6,305 nt of DNA from a bacterium (GTDB lineage Bacteria > Auribacterota > JABMQX01): contig JABMQX010000166.1 of NCBI GenBank assembly GCA_013203085.1, forward strand, positions 1-6,305, read 5' to 3'. Each line of letters opens with the position of its first letter. The first letter of the stretch is position 1. Of the stretch, positions 6,263 to 6,305 are shown piece after piece. Under the pieces are notes generated by a model. It had not been told where the DNA came from, searched no databases, and saw only the letters and a program-made list of their open reading frames with translations. The position numbers and the translations under genes are program-made.

Positions 6263-6305
6263 ATGCCAGCAAGCTCATCCGAACGGGAAATGCCACGGCA
6301 TGTTC
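6263..6305 (+). CDS. Possible start of a gene running off the right edge
   Basis: ATG 6263 follows GGAGG (6253-6257) with a five-base spacer, as good a ribosome site as those of the two large genes here. The frame is open for the 14 codons available and reads MPASSSEREMPRHV. This polar start does not resemble a signal peptide and is too short to assign. If real, the gene is divergent from the GH-A gene, with start codons about 230 bases apart. It rests on the ribosome site alone. Confidence 0.35.
   Translation, partial: MPASSSEREMPRHV

Noticed and set aside
6290..6301. Short palindrome ATGCC-AC-GGCAT
   Set aside because: Five-base arms at the window edge, inside a candidate coding frame; too short and too close to the edge to judge.

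Overview
The window looks like a polysaccharide-degradation region from a Gram-negative environmental bacterium, most likely of the PVC group (Planctomycetota, Verrucomicrobiota, Kiritimatiellota or Lentisphaerota). The reasons are large exported glycosidases, a Tat-type sulfatase leader directly behind a glycosidase, long spacers, strong AGGAG-type ribosome sites and GC-rich codon use. This taxonomic guess is an inference from gene style; no marker gene is present.

Layout. Positions 1-69 may hold the last codons of an upstream plus-strand gene. Positions 70-326 are a leader region with a candidate promoter and a compact palindrome (285-299) just before a strong ribosome site. Positions 327-3053 encode an exported protein of about 908 aa: an alpha-glucuronidase/hexosaminidase-type N-terminal domain, a putative TIM-barrel glycosidase core, a mostly helical region and a C-terminal CBM6/CBM35-like domain. 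Its stop codon overlaps (ATGA) the start of a broken sulfatase gene (3050-3300). That gene keeps a Tat leader and a recognisable sulfatase C-terminus, but the whole catalytic body is gone and the two ends are in different frames. Positions 3301-3758 are non-coding and separate convergent genes; they hold a weak terminator-like hairpin and two interlocked inverted repeats. Positions 6032-3759 (minus strand) encode an exported clan GH-A (GH5-like) glycoside hydrolase of 757 aa with a beta-rich C-terminal region. A small plus-strand ORF with a lipobox (5968-6150) lies antisense to the 5' end of that gene. A further plus-strand gene may begin at 6263 and run off the edge.

Together the two glycosidases and the former sulfatase would fit extracytoplasmic breakdown of a complex, possibly sulfated, polysaccharide. 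The exact substrate cannot be read from the sequence. The most notable items are the gutted sulfatase, the glycosidase of unassigned family with its structured leader, the interlocked repeats at 3657-3696 and the antisense lipoprotein candidate. No RNA gene, CRISPR array or insertion sequence was recognised.
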